Assembly (NCBI GenBank): GCA_905221615.1
Contig: CAJNDT010005457.1
Coordinates: 496,356-560,355 of the forward strand
DNA from: Symbiodinium sp. CCMP2592
Lineage: Eukaryota > Sar > Dinophyceae > Suessiales > Symbiodiniaceae
Direction: 5' to 3'
Length of the DNA stretch: 64,000 bases
Under the pieces are notes generated by a model. That model made no database searches, was not told where the DNA came from, and saw nothing but the letters and a program-made list of their open reading frames with translations. Below, in pieces: positions 20,075 through 29,395 of this stretch; positions within the stretch are counted from its first letter, which is position 1; every line of letters begins with the position of its first letter. Position numbers and translations under genes: made by a program.

Positions 20075-20489
20075 GACGGGCCCTACGCCACCCTAAGAAA
20101 AACTTGTCAAGGGAAAAATTCCTGCTAGCACATTGGGGAAAAGCTCCTAGCGTGAGAGTGTGTGTGGGGAGTGCCAGTCGATAGCTTTCGCTGAAAGGGG
20201 GCGCTGCAGCAGAGAGCGGCCCTAGCAGCCCCACCGACCCCGGCCCCCCCCCCTCAGTACTCCCGACACTCTCTCGCTCTAGCTTTCCCTTCTTTCTGGC
20301 TGCCGACATGTGTGTAGCAGCATGACTGTAGCGTGCACACACTGGCAACTGTAGCAAGGGACGACCCTGACTTTTGCTGCGGCTAGCGGTCGGCAGCAGA
20401 GGGCGCTGCAAAGGTAGCGCGTGCAAAGACAAAAGTAGCGGGTGCAGGTAGCGAGGCCGGGGCCTGTAGCGAGGCAGGGGCTGCCCTTT
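20075..20489. other. Spacer, TAGCG-rich
   Basis: No gene supported. It contains a C/G homopolymer-rich patch near 20225-20255 and many TAGCG words. The minus-strand open stretch 20432-19992 overlaps the gag-like frame and looks like chance. Confidence 0.4.
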
Positions 20490-20984
20490 TTAGCGGCCGC
20501 CCCAGTCCTCCCCGCGGCTCCACTGCTTGCACCCATCACAACAGTGAGTAGCGTGGTCGTCGCACTTGAACCACATCCGCCTGTTGCAGGCTCTTAGCGA
20601 ACAGACCTCGCAGGTCGTAGCACACCTGAAAATACAGGCGTTAGCGTCCCAGTGGCCTAGGGAGTAGCGGCAGCGTCCAGGCTGGTACTGCGTATAGCAG
20701 CTTGGCAATAGCATGGCCAGCAACTCGCTAGCGCGCTCCCCTTGGGGCGTGCTAGCGGGAGGATGGGCGTAGCGACACATGAGTGCCACGTCCTCCCGGC
20801 CTAGCGAGTAGAGGTGCTCTCCACTGTGGATAGCGTTCTTCACTAGCGTGTTGTCGGCACCTTTGCCGTAGCGGGGGTTGGGCCCCTTGCCCTTCCCCTT
20901 CTCGAAGCGCTGGTCCCAGGAACCTAGCGGCCACAGATCGCGGTCAATAGCAGACCACGAGAGCTCGAGGTACCAGTAGCCCAA
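20490..20984 (-). CDS. Cys/His-rich protein frame, unknown
   Basis: 164 residues. The first half is Trp/Gly-rich with a KGKGKGPNPRYGKG linker. The second half is dense in Cys/His (CIFRCATTCEVCSLRAC, then CDDHATHCCDGC) and could form one or two zinc sites. It shares the TAGCG-rich composition of the gag-like frame at 19.2-20.07 kb and lies upstream of it on the same strand, so it may be part of the same old element. Not recognised. Coding status is moderately supported by the non-random Cys spacing. Confidence 0.4.
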   Translation of the reverse strand: MGYWYLELSWSAIDRDLWPLGSWDQRFEKGKGKGPNPRYGKGADNTLVKNAIHSGEHLYSLGREDVALMCRYAHPPASTPQGERASELLAMLLPSCYTQYQPGRCRYSLGHWDANACIFRCATTCEVCSLRACNRRMWFKCDDHATHCCDGCKQWSRGEDWGGR

Positions 20985-21026
20985 GGCTGTTAGCGTGGGC
21001 CCCCGGGAAGGGCCTGGCTCGCCCCT

Positions 21027-21136
21027 TTAGCCCCCCCTTCAAGCCCCCCTTCAAGCCCCCCTTCAAGCCCCCCTTCACTTAAGCCCCCCCTTCAAGCCCC
21101 CCTTAAGCCCCCCTTCAAGCCCCCCTTCAAGCCCTT
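21027..21136. repeat. C-rich 12-bp tandem repeat
   Basis: About eight to nine copies of AAGCCCCCCTTC with small variations, ending about 50 bp before the inferred start of the copia element 2 LTR. Confidence 0.9.
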
Positions 21137-21186
21137 CGACCCTTCGTCCCCCCCCTTGTTTGCGTAAACCTCTAAAGGGGTAGCTC

Positions 21187-21412
21187 TAACAGGTACCTAC
21201 AGCAATGGCTGCATGCTCATACATATACATTCCGCTGCCCATTGGCTCACAGTGGTTTTACCATATTGAGACAAGACAAGCTCTCCTTGCGTAGCAAGAC
21301 AAAACAACTACTGTCCGTGTGCAGGGCGCTGCCCTTTGATCCTTAGGGAATAAACTGGTCATACACCTCCTAACAAGGAGCATTTCCTTGTGGGTGTATC
21401 GGCTCAGTTTTC
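21187..21412 (+). repeat. Inferred 5' LTR of copia element 2
   Basis: The right edge is set by the primer-binding site at 21413. The left edge is guessed from TAACAGG at 21187, which matches the TAACA start of the LTR in element 1. The end GTTTTC also resembles GTTTTA of element 1. It contains AATAAA near 21348 and a strong hairpin at 21361-21399. No second copy was found downstream, so the left edge is uncertain. Confidence 0.4.
21361..21399 (+). other. Hairpin just before primer-binding site
   Basis: ATACACC pairs with GGTGTAT and ACAAGGA with TCCTTGT around a GCATT loop, with a one-sided bulge. It ends 13 bp before the primer-binding site and could be an RNA structure in the element's leader. 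Confidence 0.6.
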
Positions 21413-21424
21413 TGGTAGCGGAGC
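21413..21424 (+). other. tRNA primer-binding site of copia element 2
   Basis: TGGTAGCGGAGC, identical to the first 12 bases of the site in copia element 1. It places the end of the 5' LTR at 21412. Confidence 0.7.
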
Positions 21425-21508
21425 CCGGAAAGGGCCGCCCGCCTCCCAAAGTCCGCTACAGCGGTCGGCCTCGCCGAACGCTTAACCAAGCGGATAAGAG
21501 GCAGCACA

Positions 21509-24500
21509 ATGTCGAGCTCGCATAGCGAAGCCGACGACAGTTCCCAATCCTCCGGGGGATATGAGAACGAAGAGACCTCCCAAGGTCCAGCCACTTATGT
21601 CGCACAGTCATATGCAACATCTGACCGCATGCTTGCATCATTAGGCATAACGCCCAAGATCGCGCCTGCCTATGATGGCACCACCTCGTGGTTTGAGTAT
21701 GAACAGTTGATTGACGACTGGTGCGACATAACAACGCTGGATGACACCAAAAGAGGTCCGTCTCTCAAGACGAGGCTCTCCGGATTGGCCGCAGTACAAA
21801 AGGAATCACTGAACCGAGAAAGGCTTGCAGCCCCAGATGGAGTAGATTACTTCAAGAAGAAGATGCGTCCATTTTTCGTGAAAGGAGAACAGTACGTTTT
21901 CCTGTGGCGTTTCCTCGGCCTATTCAAGGCATGGAAGGGCAACCAAGACTTTGTGACTTGGATTGCCAAGTTTGAGATCGTGCTACAGCGCGTGAAAAAC
22001 TCATGGATGGATCTCTTACCAGAGATAGCTCTGGAGGATGCCCATCCAGATTTCATGCAAGCTGTGCAGGCAGACCAAACCTTCTTGCGCATGCAGGATG
22101 CAGCCGAGAGAGACACATATGCCGCACGCTATTTCGAAACATGGAACAAGGAACGCCTTGACAATCATCGAAGAGCGTTTCCTCTGAACGATAATCTCCT
22201 AGCTCTCCTCTTCCTAGTGCAGTCCGACCTAAATGAGATGCAACGTGAGAGGTTGGTAACAGCATTGACCAACCAAGGTCACCGAATTGAGACCTACACG
22301 TACCCTGTGGTACGGCAGACCATGTTCGATCAGTTCTCAACGACCAGAACTGGTCTGCAGGATCCCAACATTCGGCACTCTTCTCACAAGAAGGACCGCC
22401 ATGGAAGGAGAGACCAACGCCGTAAACGCGGAGGTCGAAACTTCCTCATCCTCGATCAGGGTGAATACGATGGAGTCGATGGATTCTGGCTCCAAGACGA
22501 AGACACCCTTGAGGAAGGCTTTCTTGCCGCCGAGGATGAAGAAGCTGTCTTCTGGACAGTTGATGACCATGAGGCCTTCGTTGCAAGGAGATTCAAAAAG
22601 GGAAGAAGACCAAGAATGCGTCCCGGATCACCGGGAAGAGCAAAGGGTGGCAAGCGAAAAGGACGTGGCCGTTTTAGGTCATACCGCGGAAAAGGGAGAG
22701 CCAACCAGGCAGAACATGATCCAACTGATTCCAGCTATTTCGGTAAAGGTAAAGGAAAGGAAAAAGGAAAAGGTGGAAAAGGCAAAGGAAAAGGAAAGGA
22801 CAAAGGAGATAAAGGAAGCTCCTTCAAAGGCGCAAAGGCAAAAGGCAAAGGTAAGGATACAGCTAAGTCTGCCTCCTTACAAGGAGACCAAACTGGATCT
22901 CCACAGGCCTATGAGAGTTCCACCGCACCGAGCTGGGATTCATGGTATGAGGACAGTTATTATACTGACTCCAGTTGGAATTATGCCGCTTATGACGATC
23001 AAACGTCTTATACATACTATGCATCACAAGCCTCACGAAGAAAAACACGGAGAAAGAAGAGAAGAAATCAAGCAGGATCATCAGGTAGAGGCACAGATCC
23101 GAGCGCGCACCAAGAACCCGTGTTCAACTCATCAGTGAGTTACGTGCCCCAGGTCTTTGAACCATCCGAGGGGCAAGGTGTTGAAACTGCAACAGCGGTG
23201 TTTCCGTTGCAGCACACCGTCCTATCTGCTCTCACAGAGCGGATCAATCTTGATAAGAACCCTACCTTTGTCATACTTGACTCAGGTTGTACTAGGGCTA
23301 TGGGTTCCCGCTATGCGGTGAACAGGCTTATCAAGGCCGTGAAGCAACGTGCCCCAGGCATGATTGATTTCACTTTCTCACCTTCGAACACGAAGTTCTC
23401 TTTCGCAGATAGTGAAACAGCTCTTATCAAGGAGCGTGTAACTCTATGGTTCAACACAACTCCAAGAAGAGATACAACCATCGAGGTTCTGGATCAGGGG
23501 AGAGTTCCCATTTTGTTCTCCATCGAACAGATGAGGAATCTAAGAATGACCCTCGAGTGTAGTCCCACAGCTGACCTAGCAACGTGTGAAGCTTTCGGTT
23601 TGTACAAAACCCCCCTTCCGATTAGTACCAATAACCATTTGGTATTGGACCTTCTAGGCTTCACTTCCACCAGGAAGTATCTCCCTAAGTCAGGTACGTC
23701 GTTCAGTGCGACGGAGACTGCTCTAGGAGCTAAGAAGCCAAAGGAAGAAAGAAGATCTTATACTAAGATCCCGGAAGGTCGCTGTCCAGCCTGCGCAGGA
23801 CAGAAAAAGCCTCATACGTTCCTCAAAGGTTGCGACAAGGCACCTGAAGGAGCAGCTGATCCACCACCGAAGGGCATTCCAGGTAAGAAGAAGCCTCTTC
23901 CATCTGATCCGGCAGAATCATCTGCCAAGAAACCTGATCCACCAGAACCATCTGGTGATGCTCCTGAGCCTTCCGAACCATCGGAACCATCATCAGGCTC
24001 TAGAGACAAACCTGCAGAATCATCTGCACCGCACGAACCTCCAGAAGAAGAAAGACTTGAGGTTCCACCTGCGAAGACAAAGACTCCAAAGGGTCTTAAA
24101 AACCTTCTGAAGAAAACCCGCAAATATGCGGTCAAACCTCCTGTTGAGGAGAAGTCTATGGTCCCAGGAGCTGATGACGGGACGGAGGTAAGACCACTTG
24201 AGTCAAGAGAATACCCGGCTCCTGGTACAGACTCACCTACAGGTGAAGAGATTGTCGCAGAACCATCGCCATCTCTTCCCATTGCTCTTCGCAGGATTCA
24301 TGAGAAGCTTAAGGACCCTGTAGAACTCTATAAGCTTCACCTTAAGCACCGTCATATGAGTACGGATCAGTTCAAGCGACGCACGAAAGCCTTACAGATC
24401 CCAAAGGAGATATATGAGCTATATGACCAACTGGTCAAAAAGTGTTCAGCCTGTCAGGAACACGTGAGAGCTCCTTCAAGAGCGAAGATTTCCGGTTTAA

Positions 24501-27500
24501 GATCAGAGACTTTCGGTGATCTCACCTTCGTAGATCACGGTGAGCTTCCAATTCCCGGCAAAAATAGTCGCTTGATATTTCTTATTCTCTATGACGGAGC
24601 AACAAACCTGTTGACTTCCGAAGTAGTCCAGGATAAAGAAGAGCATACTACAATGTCGATTATGAATGACTACTTTGAGAAATTTCAGATCAACCCAAAG
24701 GTTGTAGTTGGAGATCAAGCATTCATGACTCCAAAAATGGAGGCTTATTACAATCGGCAGAATATCAAGCCTGTAGCAACAGGACCTGGAACACCATGGC
24801 CCAACAGGGCCGAAGCTGCTGTAAGATTGCTGAAGCATCAGATTAAGATCATACTTCAGATCCTGAAGGATGGTGACCCGCAGTATAACGGAATCACCAT
24901 GAAGTATGGCAACCTCGTTCGACAAGCATGTTTGGCAAGAAACTCTTCGATTACCTATGGAGGAGTTACTCCTTTAGAAATGGCCTTTGGTAGGCGTCCT
25001 CGAGATGTTATAACACCAGAGAACGCTGATCCCAATCAGTTGACAGGTAATCCAACTGATACGGAAGTCACTGCGAGAGCCATTAAGGAGCTTGCCAACA
25101 GGGCTTACCAAGAGGCACGCCAATCTGATGATCTGCGCAGAGATCTTGCGGCCAGACTGTCAATGACCGAAGGACCTTTCTCTTTGGGAGATAAGGTTTT
25201 CTATTGGTCAGAAGATAAGTCTAAGATTGGATCAACTGGGTCCAAACATGGATCTTGGCTAAAAGGAAAGGTGATCTCCGAACTCGGAGGATCCATGGTA
25301 GGTGTGGATCTTGGAACACGCATCGTCCGCGTTAATATCTCAAAACTGAGGAAAAATTATGACATAACATCTGATGTGGAGATTCCTCTCGCGCCTGATG
25401 AGGAAACTCTGACGTCAGAAGGTTCTGACCACGCAAGTTGCATGGTCACCTTTGATGCTTCCCTGCAGTCGACAGACCTAACGGTTCCGCATCAAGAGTG
25501 TCACTGGCAGGTCACCAGCACTGGGAAGATTGACTTCCTAGAACTCTACGGTGGATCTCCCCGTATGAGTCACAAGGCTGCCCTGTCAGGTCTGCGAGTA
25601 GGTCAGCCAGTCGACTTGCGTAGTGGTCTAGATCTTGAGCAACCGCAAGGTCGCTCCAATCTTCTTAGGATCATCAAGGAACAAGAACCTACTATTATTG
25701 TTATGTCACCCGATCACTCTCAGTGGTCTAGCTGGTACTCACAGTGGAAGAAAGGCTCTGCCAAGAGACTTTCTGTTTTAAAATTCTGTGAATCGGTCGC
25801 AGACCACCAAATGAAGCTCGGACGTTACTTTGTTCTTGAGAACCCATACTACAGCAGGCTCTGGTCTTCACCAGAAGCAAAACGCCTGTTTTCCAACCGC
25901 AAGATCAGCTATGAGGTCTGTAACCTACAAGCCTATGGCATGAAAGATCCAAAAGGATACTATGAATCGAAATCCTCGATTTTCATGCACAACCTGCCAC
26001 CGCAGGTTCTAACTCCTCTCCAGAGGCATTCTGCCAAAACGAAATCTCCAACATCTCCACCAGGAGACGAAAAGGGTATTCAAGGCTACGGTCTTAAAAC
26101 GAAACTCGCACAAGTGTATCCTTATGAATTCTGTGAGACCTTTGCCTCGTGTTTGGCAAGATTCCTGAAGAGAGATACATATGCATCTCATCTTTCTTTA
26201 GTCACAGACATACTAGGATACTCTGGAGATGAATGCCTCCAGGGACTTTCGGAACTTCTTGACCAAGAGTATTCACTTTTGACAGCAAATCCTCTCAAGG
26301 ATTCCAAACTCCTGCAAGATCCGAAAATCAGATCACTTGTTGCTAGAGTAAATTCCTTATCGAGTAAAACTGAATTACCATTGCATCATTCCAAACCATC
26401 ACCGTCCCTTGATGCCTTGGTGTCAGACATTACTCGCCTTAGATCAAGACTCTTACCAGGGTCTGGTTTCGAACAGTGTACTCTATACAGAGGTACATTT
26501 GGAACAGTCAAAGCACTCACCAGTGTAACTGATGGCGTTCTTGTCTTCTGGAACAAGAAGAAGCCCAATTCGACTATGACGTGTTGCTTGCCGCACCAGG
26601 TTTCCTGGAATAAAGTACACCCATCAACCTTCTCGGGGGTGCTCTTCCAGATGACAGGCGGCAAGACTTCACCGTCCGTGCGAACACCGCCGGATGTTAT
26701 CATGTCGGACGAAGAGGTTTCGCCGTCAGACCCGTCAGAACCCATGAGCACTAATCGCTCACGGATCACATCTGACGATGTCTCTATGCCGGAACCAGAT
26801 CAGCCGATGCCTCCCGGCACGCCGCCGTCGCGTCCTCCTCCTCCCATACCTCCACCGCGACTACCGGCCGTTTCCTCCGATGAGCCCGTGGCTCCTGCTC
26901 GGGCTAAGCCTCGCGTGCATCCGCCTCCTCGCGTTCCGTCTCCTCGGCGTCTGGGGGGTGATGTGTCGCCAAGGTCTTCATCGGAAAGGAAAGTTTCGCC
27001 GCACAAACAGAAATCACCTTCACAGGTGCCGACACCAAAACCTAAACCGAAGGCACATCCACAGGGACCCATTCTTCCGTTACAACAAGATGAAGAAGAT
27101 TCTGAAGAAGAACTGGTCCCGGACGACCCCGGACAACCGTCCGCTCCTCCTCACACCTCTGGTTCACCAGAACCGGAGAGCGATGCCGAGTCAGAAGACA
27201 CAAGGTATTACTCTGATGAGGAAGGTGACCTGGTCGTAGATGAGAAGGACTGGATCCTTCTCACAGAAGAACAGAAACTGTGCAGTAACACAGGTTCTTT
27301 CTCCATGCCTCGGTACATGCATGGCGGACCCGTAGACATCAGAGAGGTAACATCAAGAGTGAGGTCAGACCGAACACGGTATAAACCCACCAAAAGGTTC
27401 CGATCTGACATCCGTGAAGAGTATGATCTTCTCACGGAAGAGGACAAGGCCTTATCCCTAAGTTCCCCCAGGAACTCAGCAAATCTGACCCAGAAGGCAC

Positions 27501-29395
27501 AACGGAAGGAGGCAACCGCCAAAGAAAAGCGTGAGATGAAGAAACAGTTTGATGAAGCGAAAGCAGCAGAATATCAGAGCTGGCTAGACAATGATGTCTT
27601 TGAGCTCGTCGATACACGGAAACTCGGAAACATCCGAAATTATGTCACTGGTCGATGGGTCCTGACTCTAAAAAGAGATAAGGACGGAAACTTCCTTAAG
27701 TGCAAGGCCCGATGGGTCCTAAGAGGTTTCCAGGATCGACAAAAGGACATACAGCAAACTGATAGTCCTGCTGCGAGTCGCCCAGGTTTCCGCTTAGCGA
27801 TTCAACTAGCAGCTAACAAGCTGTGGAATCTGACACACATCGACCTAAAGACTGCTTTTCTGCAGGGTGAAGCCTATGATGAGTCGAGAGACATAATCTG
27901 TCAGATTCCTCCTGAAGCAGGTTATCCTCCCTACATTGCAGCGAGGATGAAGAAACCCGCTTATGGACTTAACGATGCACCTCGAAGATGGTGGAACATC
28001 GTTGATAAGGCACTCCTGTCTTACGGCCTGGTGCCAACCCGTGCGGATCGCTGTACATATGTTCTGTATGGTAAGAAGTCTGCAACAGCAGATGCTGAGC
28101 TCAAGAAGTCTCAGCCAAAGACCATGGAATCAGCGATTGACTATCTCCTAGATCCCATAGCAGGCAACAATGCCAAGGGTAGACAGGTACATGGAGTAGT
28201 CTGTTTACATGTAGATGACCTGTGCATGGCCGGTGATGACACCTTTCGTAAGGCCGTGATTGAATCGATCAAAAAGGAGTTTGCAGTCGGTTCTGAAGAC
28301 ACGAACGATATTATGTTTGTAGGACAGAGATTAGTCTGGAAGGATGCTACAGCATCAGTGCCAGCACATATCTCAGTAAATCAGAACCTAGCTGTTGAAG
28401 CTCTAGAGGAAATTGTTTTTGATAAGAAGCTCAACAATGAGCAACAATGCACACCACAGCAGCACACTGCTTACAGAAGTGTTTTAGGACAGATCAACTG
28501 GCTACAAAGCCGGACTCAAGCTCACATCTGTTATCGCTTCAGTCGGTGTGCGAGTAAGGCTGCCAAGCCTACTATCGGTGATATTCGAGAATTGAACAAG
28601 CTTGTTAGGATTTTGAAGTCTACTGAAGTAGAACTGCGTTTTTGGCCGCTGAAAGGAAATCTCAGAATCCTCGGTTACCCTGATGCTTCCTACAGGAACA
28701 ATGATGACAAATCATCTCAGAGAGCACATGTTATTTTCCTTGCTGAAGATCGAAATCCAAAGCTAAAGGGAATGAAACAATCAGCAGCAGCTGCTTCTTC
28801 CAAGAAGAACGATTTCTCTGAATCCTCTATTAAGGAAACATCCTCGAGAGGTAGCCTGGTGGATTATGAGTCTCACAAGATTACGACAACCACAATGTCC
28901 ACAACAGTGGCAGAGCTTAACGCACTGATGCGTTGCTTTGGTACTTGCCTGTTCCTCAAGGGACTTTGGGCAGATCTCTCATCAGAGACCGTACCCATAC
29001 ATATCAGAACAGATGCGAACAATCTTGTGACAACAGCAGGCACGACACACCTTCCAGAGCAGAAGGAAACTCACCACCTCATTCAGATGCTTCGTAAGGA
29101 ATCCAACTCTGGATCTTTAGATGACCTAGCTCATGTAAGCTCGAAGTACTGCCTAGCTGATGCATTAACAAAGCACTCGGCGCAACCTGATGAGCTTATC
29201 AAGGCTCTGGAAACAGGGAATTTACCAGAAACAGACATTCATCCACCCTTCCGTGAACTTCTTCAACATAAAGCTTTCACTGTTCGGTGGATCATAGACA
29301 ATCTCAAGAATGCCGCCACAGCGGTAGCCTTCCTTGGAATTGATATCTCAACAGAGATTTACCGATTATTTTACTGCCAAGGAATATGGTGGTAG
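21509..29395 (+). CDS. Copia gag-pol polyprotein with methyltransferase-like module
   Basis: 2628 residues from ATG. A gag-like helical region (about 40-260) is followed by a Gly/Lys-rich basic stretch (about 370-455). The protease has FVILDSGC (Asp 591). CPACAGQKKPHTFLKGC (759-775) is a knuckle-like motif of this copia group. The integrase zinc part is His about 944 to Cys 979/982, with catalytic D1009, D1069 and E1102. About 1341-1556 is a Rossmann methyltransferase-like module (FLELYGGSPRMS, then FVLENPYYSRLW). A Pro/Ser-rich linker leads to RT with ITHIDLKTAFLQGE-type and HVDD (2234-2237) motifs, and RNase H starts at GYPDASY (Asp 2392) and ends at CLADALTKH. Gag and pol are in one frame, unlike element 1. 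Confidence 0.92.
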   Translation: MSSSHSEADDSSQSSGGYENEETSQGPATYVAQSYATSDRMLASLGITPKIAPAYDGTTSWFEYEQLIDDWCDITTLDDTKRGPSLKTRLSGLAAVQKESLNRERLAAPDGVDYFKKKMRPFFVKGEQYVFLWRFLGLFKAWKGNQDFVTWIAKFEIVLQRVKNSWMDLLPEIALEDAHPDFMQAVQADQTFLRMQDAAERDTYAARYFETWNKERLDNHRRAFPLNDNLLALLFLVQSDLNEMQRERLVTALTNQGHRIETYTYPVVRQTMFDQFSTTRTGLQDPNIRHSSHKKDRHGRRDQRRKRGGRNFLILDQGEYDGVDGFWLQDEDTLEEGFLAAEDEEAVFWTVDDHEAFVARRFKKGRRPRMRPGSPGRAKGGKRKGRGRFRSYRGKGRANQAEHDPTDSSYFGKGKGKEKGKGGKGKGKGKDKGDKGSSFKGAKAKGKGKDTAKSASLQGDQTGSPQAYESSTAPSWDSWYEDSYYTDSSWNYAAYDDQTSYTYYASQASRRKTRRKKRRNQAGSSGRGTDPSAHQEPVFNSSVSYVPQVFEPSEGQGVETATAVFPLQHTVLSALTERINLDKNPTFVILDSGCTRAMGSRYAVNRLIKAVKQRAPGMIDFTFSPSNTKFSFADSETALIKERVTLWFNTTPRRDTTIEVLDQGRVPILFSIEQMRNLRMTLECSPTADLATCEAFGLYKTPLPISTNNHLVLDLLGFTSTRKYLPKSGTSFSATETALGAKKPKEERRSYTKIPEGRCPACAGQKKPHTFLKGCDKAPEGAADPPPKGIPGKKKPLPSDPAESSAKKPDPPEPSGDAPEPSEPSEPSSGSRDKPAESSAPHEPPEEERLEVPPAKTKTPKGLKNLLKKTRKYAVKPPVEEKSMVPGADDGTEVRPLESREYPAPGTDSPTGEEIVAEPSPSLPIALRRIHEKLKDPVELYKLHLKHRHMSTDQFKRRTKALQIPKEIYELYDQLVKKCSACQEHVRAPSRAKISGLRSETFGDLTFVDHGELPIPGKNSRLIFLILYDGATNLLTSEVVQDKEEHTTMSIMNDYFEKFQINPKVVVGDQAFMTPKMEAYYNRQNIKPVATGPGTPWPNRAEAAVRLLKHQIKIILQILKDGDPQYNGITMKYGNLVRQACLARNSSITYGGVTPLEMAFGRRPRDVITPENADPNQLTGNPTDTEVTARAIKELANRAYQEARQSDDLRRDLAARLSMTEGPFSLGDKVFYWSEDKSKIGSTGSKHGSWLKGKVISELGGSMVGVDLGTRIVRVNISKLRKNYDITSDVEIPLAPDEETLTSEGSDHASCMVTFDASLQSTDLTVPHQECHWQVTSTGKIDFLELYGGSPRMSHKAALSGLRVGQPVDLRSGLDLEQPQGRSNLLRIIKEQEPTIIVMSPDHSQWSSWYSQWKKGSAKRLSVLKFCESVADHQMKLGRYFVLENPYYSRLWSSPEAKRLFSNRKISYEVCNLQAYGMKDPKGYYESKSSIFMHNLPPQVLTPLQRHSAKTKSPTSPPGDEKGIQGYGLKTKLAQVYPYEFCETFASCLARFLKRDTYASHLSLVTDILGYSGDECLQGLSELLDQEYSLLTANPLKDSKLLQDPKIRSLVARVNSLSSKTELPLHHSKPSPSLDALVSDITRLRSRLLPGSGFEQCTLYRGTFGTVKALTSVTDGVLVFWNKKKPNSTMTCCLPHQVSWNKVHPSTFSGVLFQMTGGKTSPSVRTPPDVIMSDEEVSPSDPSEPMSTNRSRITSDDVSMPEPDQPMPPGTPPSRPPPPIPPPRLPAVSSDEPVAPARAKPRVHPPPRVPSPRRLGGDVSPRSSSERKVSPHKQKSPSQVPTPKPKPKAHPQGPILPLQQDEEDSEEELVPDDPGQPSAPPHTSGSPEPESDAESEDTRYYSDEEGDLVVDEKDWILLTEEQKLCSNTGSFSMPRYMHGGPVDIREVTSRVRSDRTRYKPTKRFRSDIREEYDLLTEEDKALSLSSPRNSANLTQKAQRKEATAKEKREMKKQFDEAKAAEYQSWLDNDVFELVDTRKLGNIRNYVTGRWVLTLKRDKDGNFLKCKARWVLRGFQDRQKDIQQTDSPAASRPGFRLAIQLAANKLWNLTHIDLKTAFLQGEAYDESRDIICQIPPEAGYPPYIAARMKKPAYGLNDAPRRWWNIVDKALLSYGLVPTRADRCTYVLYGKKSATADAELKKSQPKTMESAIDYLLDPIAGNNAKGRQVHGVVCLHVDDLCMAGDDTFRKAVIESIKKEFAVGSEDTNDIMFVGQRLVWKDATASVPAHISVNQNLAVEALEEIVFDKKLNNEQQCTPQQHTAYRSVLGQINWLQSRTQAHICYRFSRCASKAAKPTIGDIRELNKLVRILKSTEVELRFWPLKGNLRILGYPDASYRNNDDKSSQRAHVIFLAEDRNPKLKGMKQSAAAASSKKNDFSESSIKETSSRGSLVDYESHKITTTTMSTTVAELNALMRCFGTCLFLKGLWADLSSETVPIHIRTDANNLVTTAGTTHLPEQKETHHLIQMLRKESNSGSLDDLAHVSSKYCLADALTKHSAQPDELIKALETGNLPETDIHPPFRELLQHKAFTVRWIIDNLKNAATAVAFLGIDISTEIYRLFYCQGIWW

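Noticed and set aside
21028-21136. Telomere-like array
   Set aside because: The unit AAGCCCCCCTTC does not fit TTTAGGG-type telomere repeats and sits inside element-rich DNA.
22053-22340. Minus-strand frames within copia element 2
   Set aside because: Shadows of the 2628-residue plus-strand frame.
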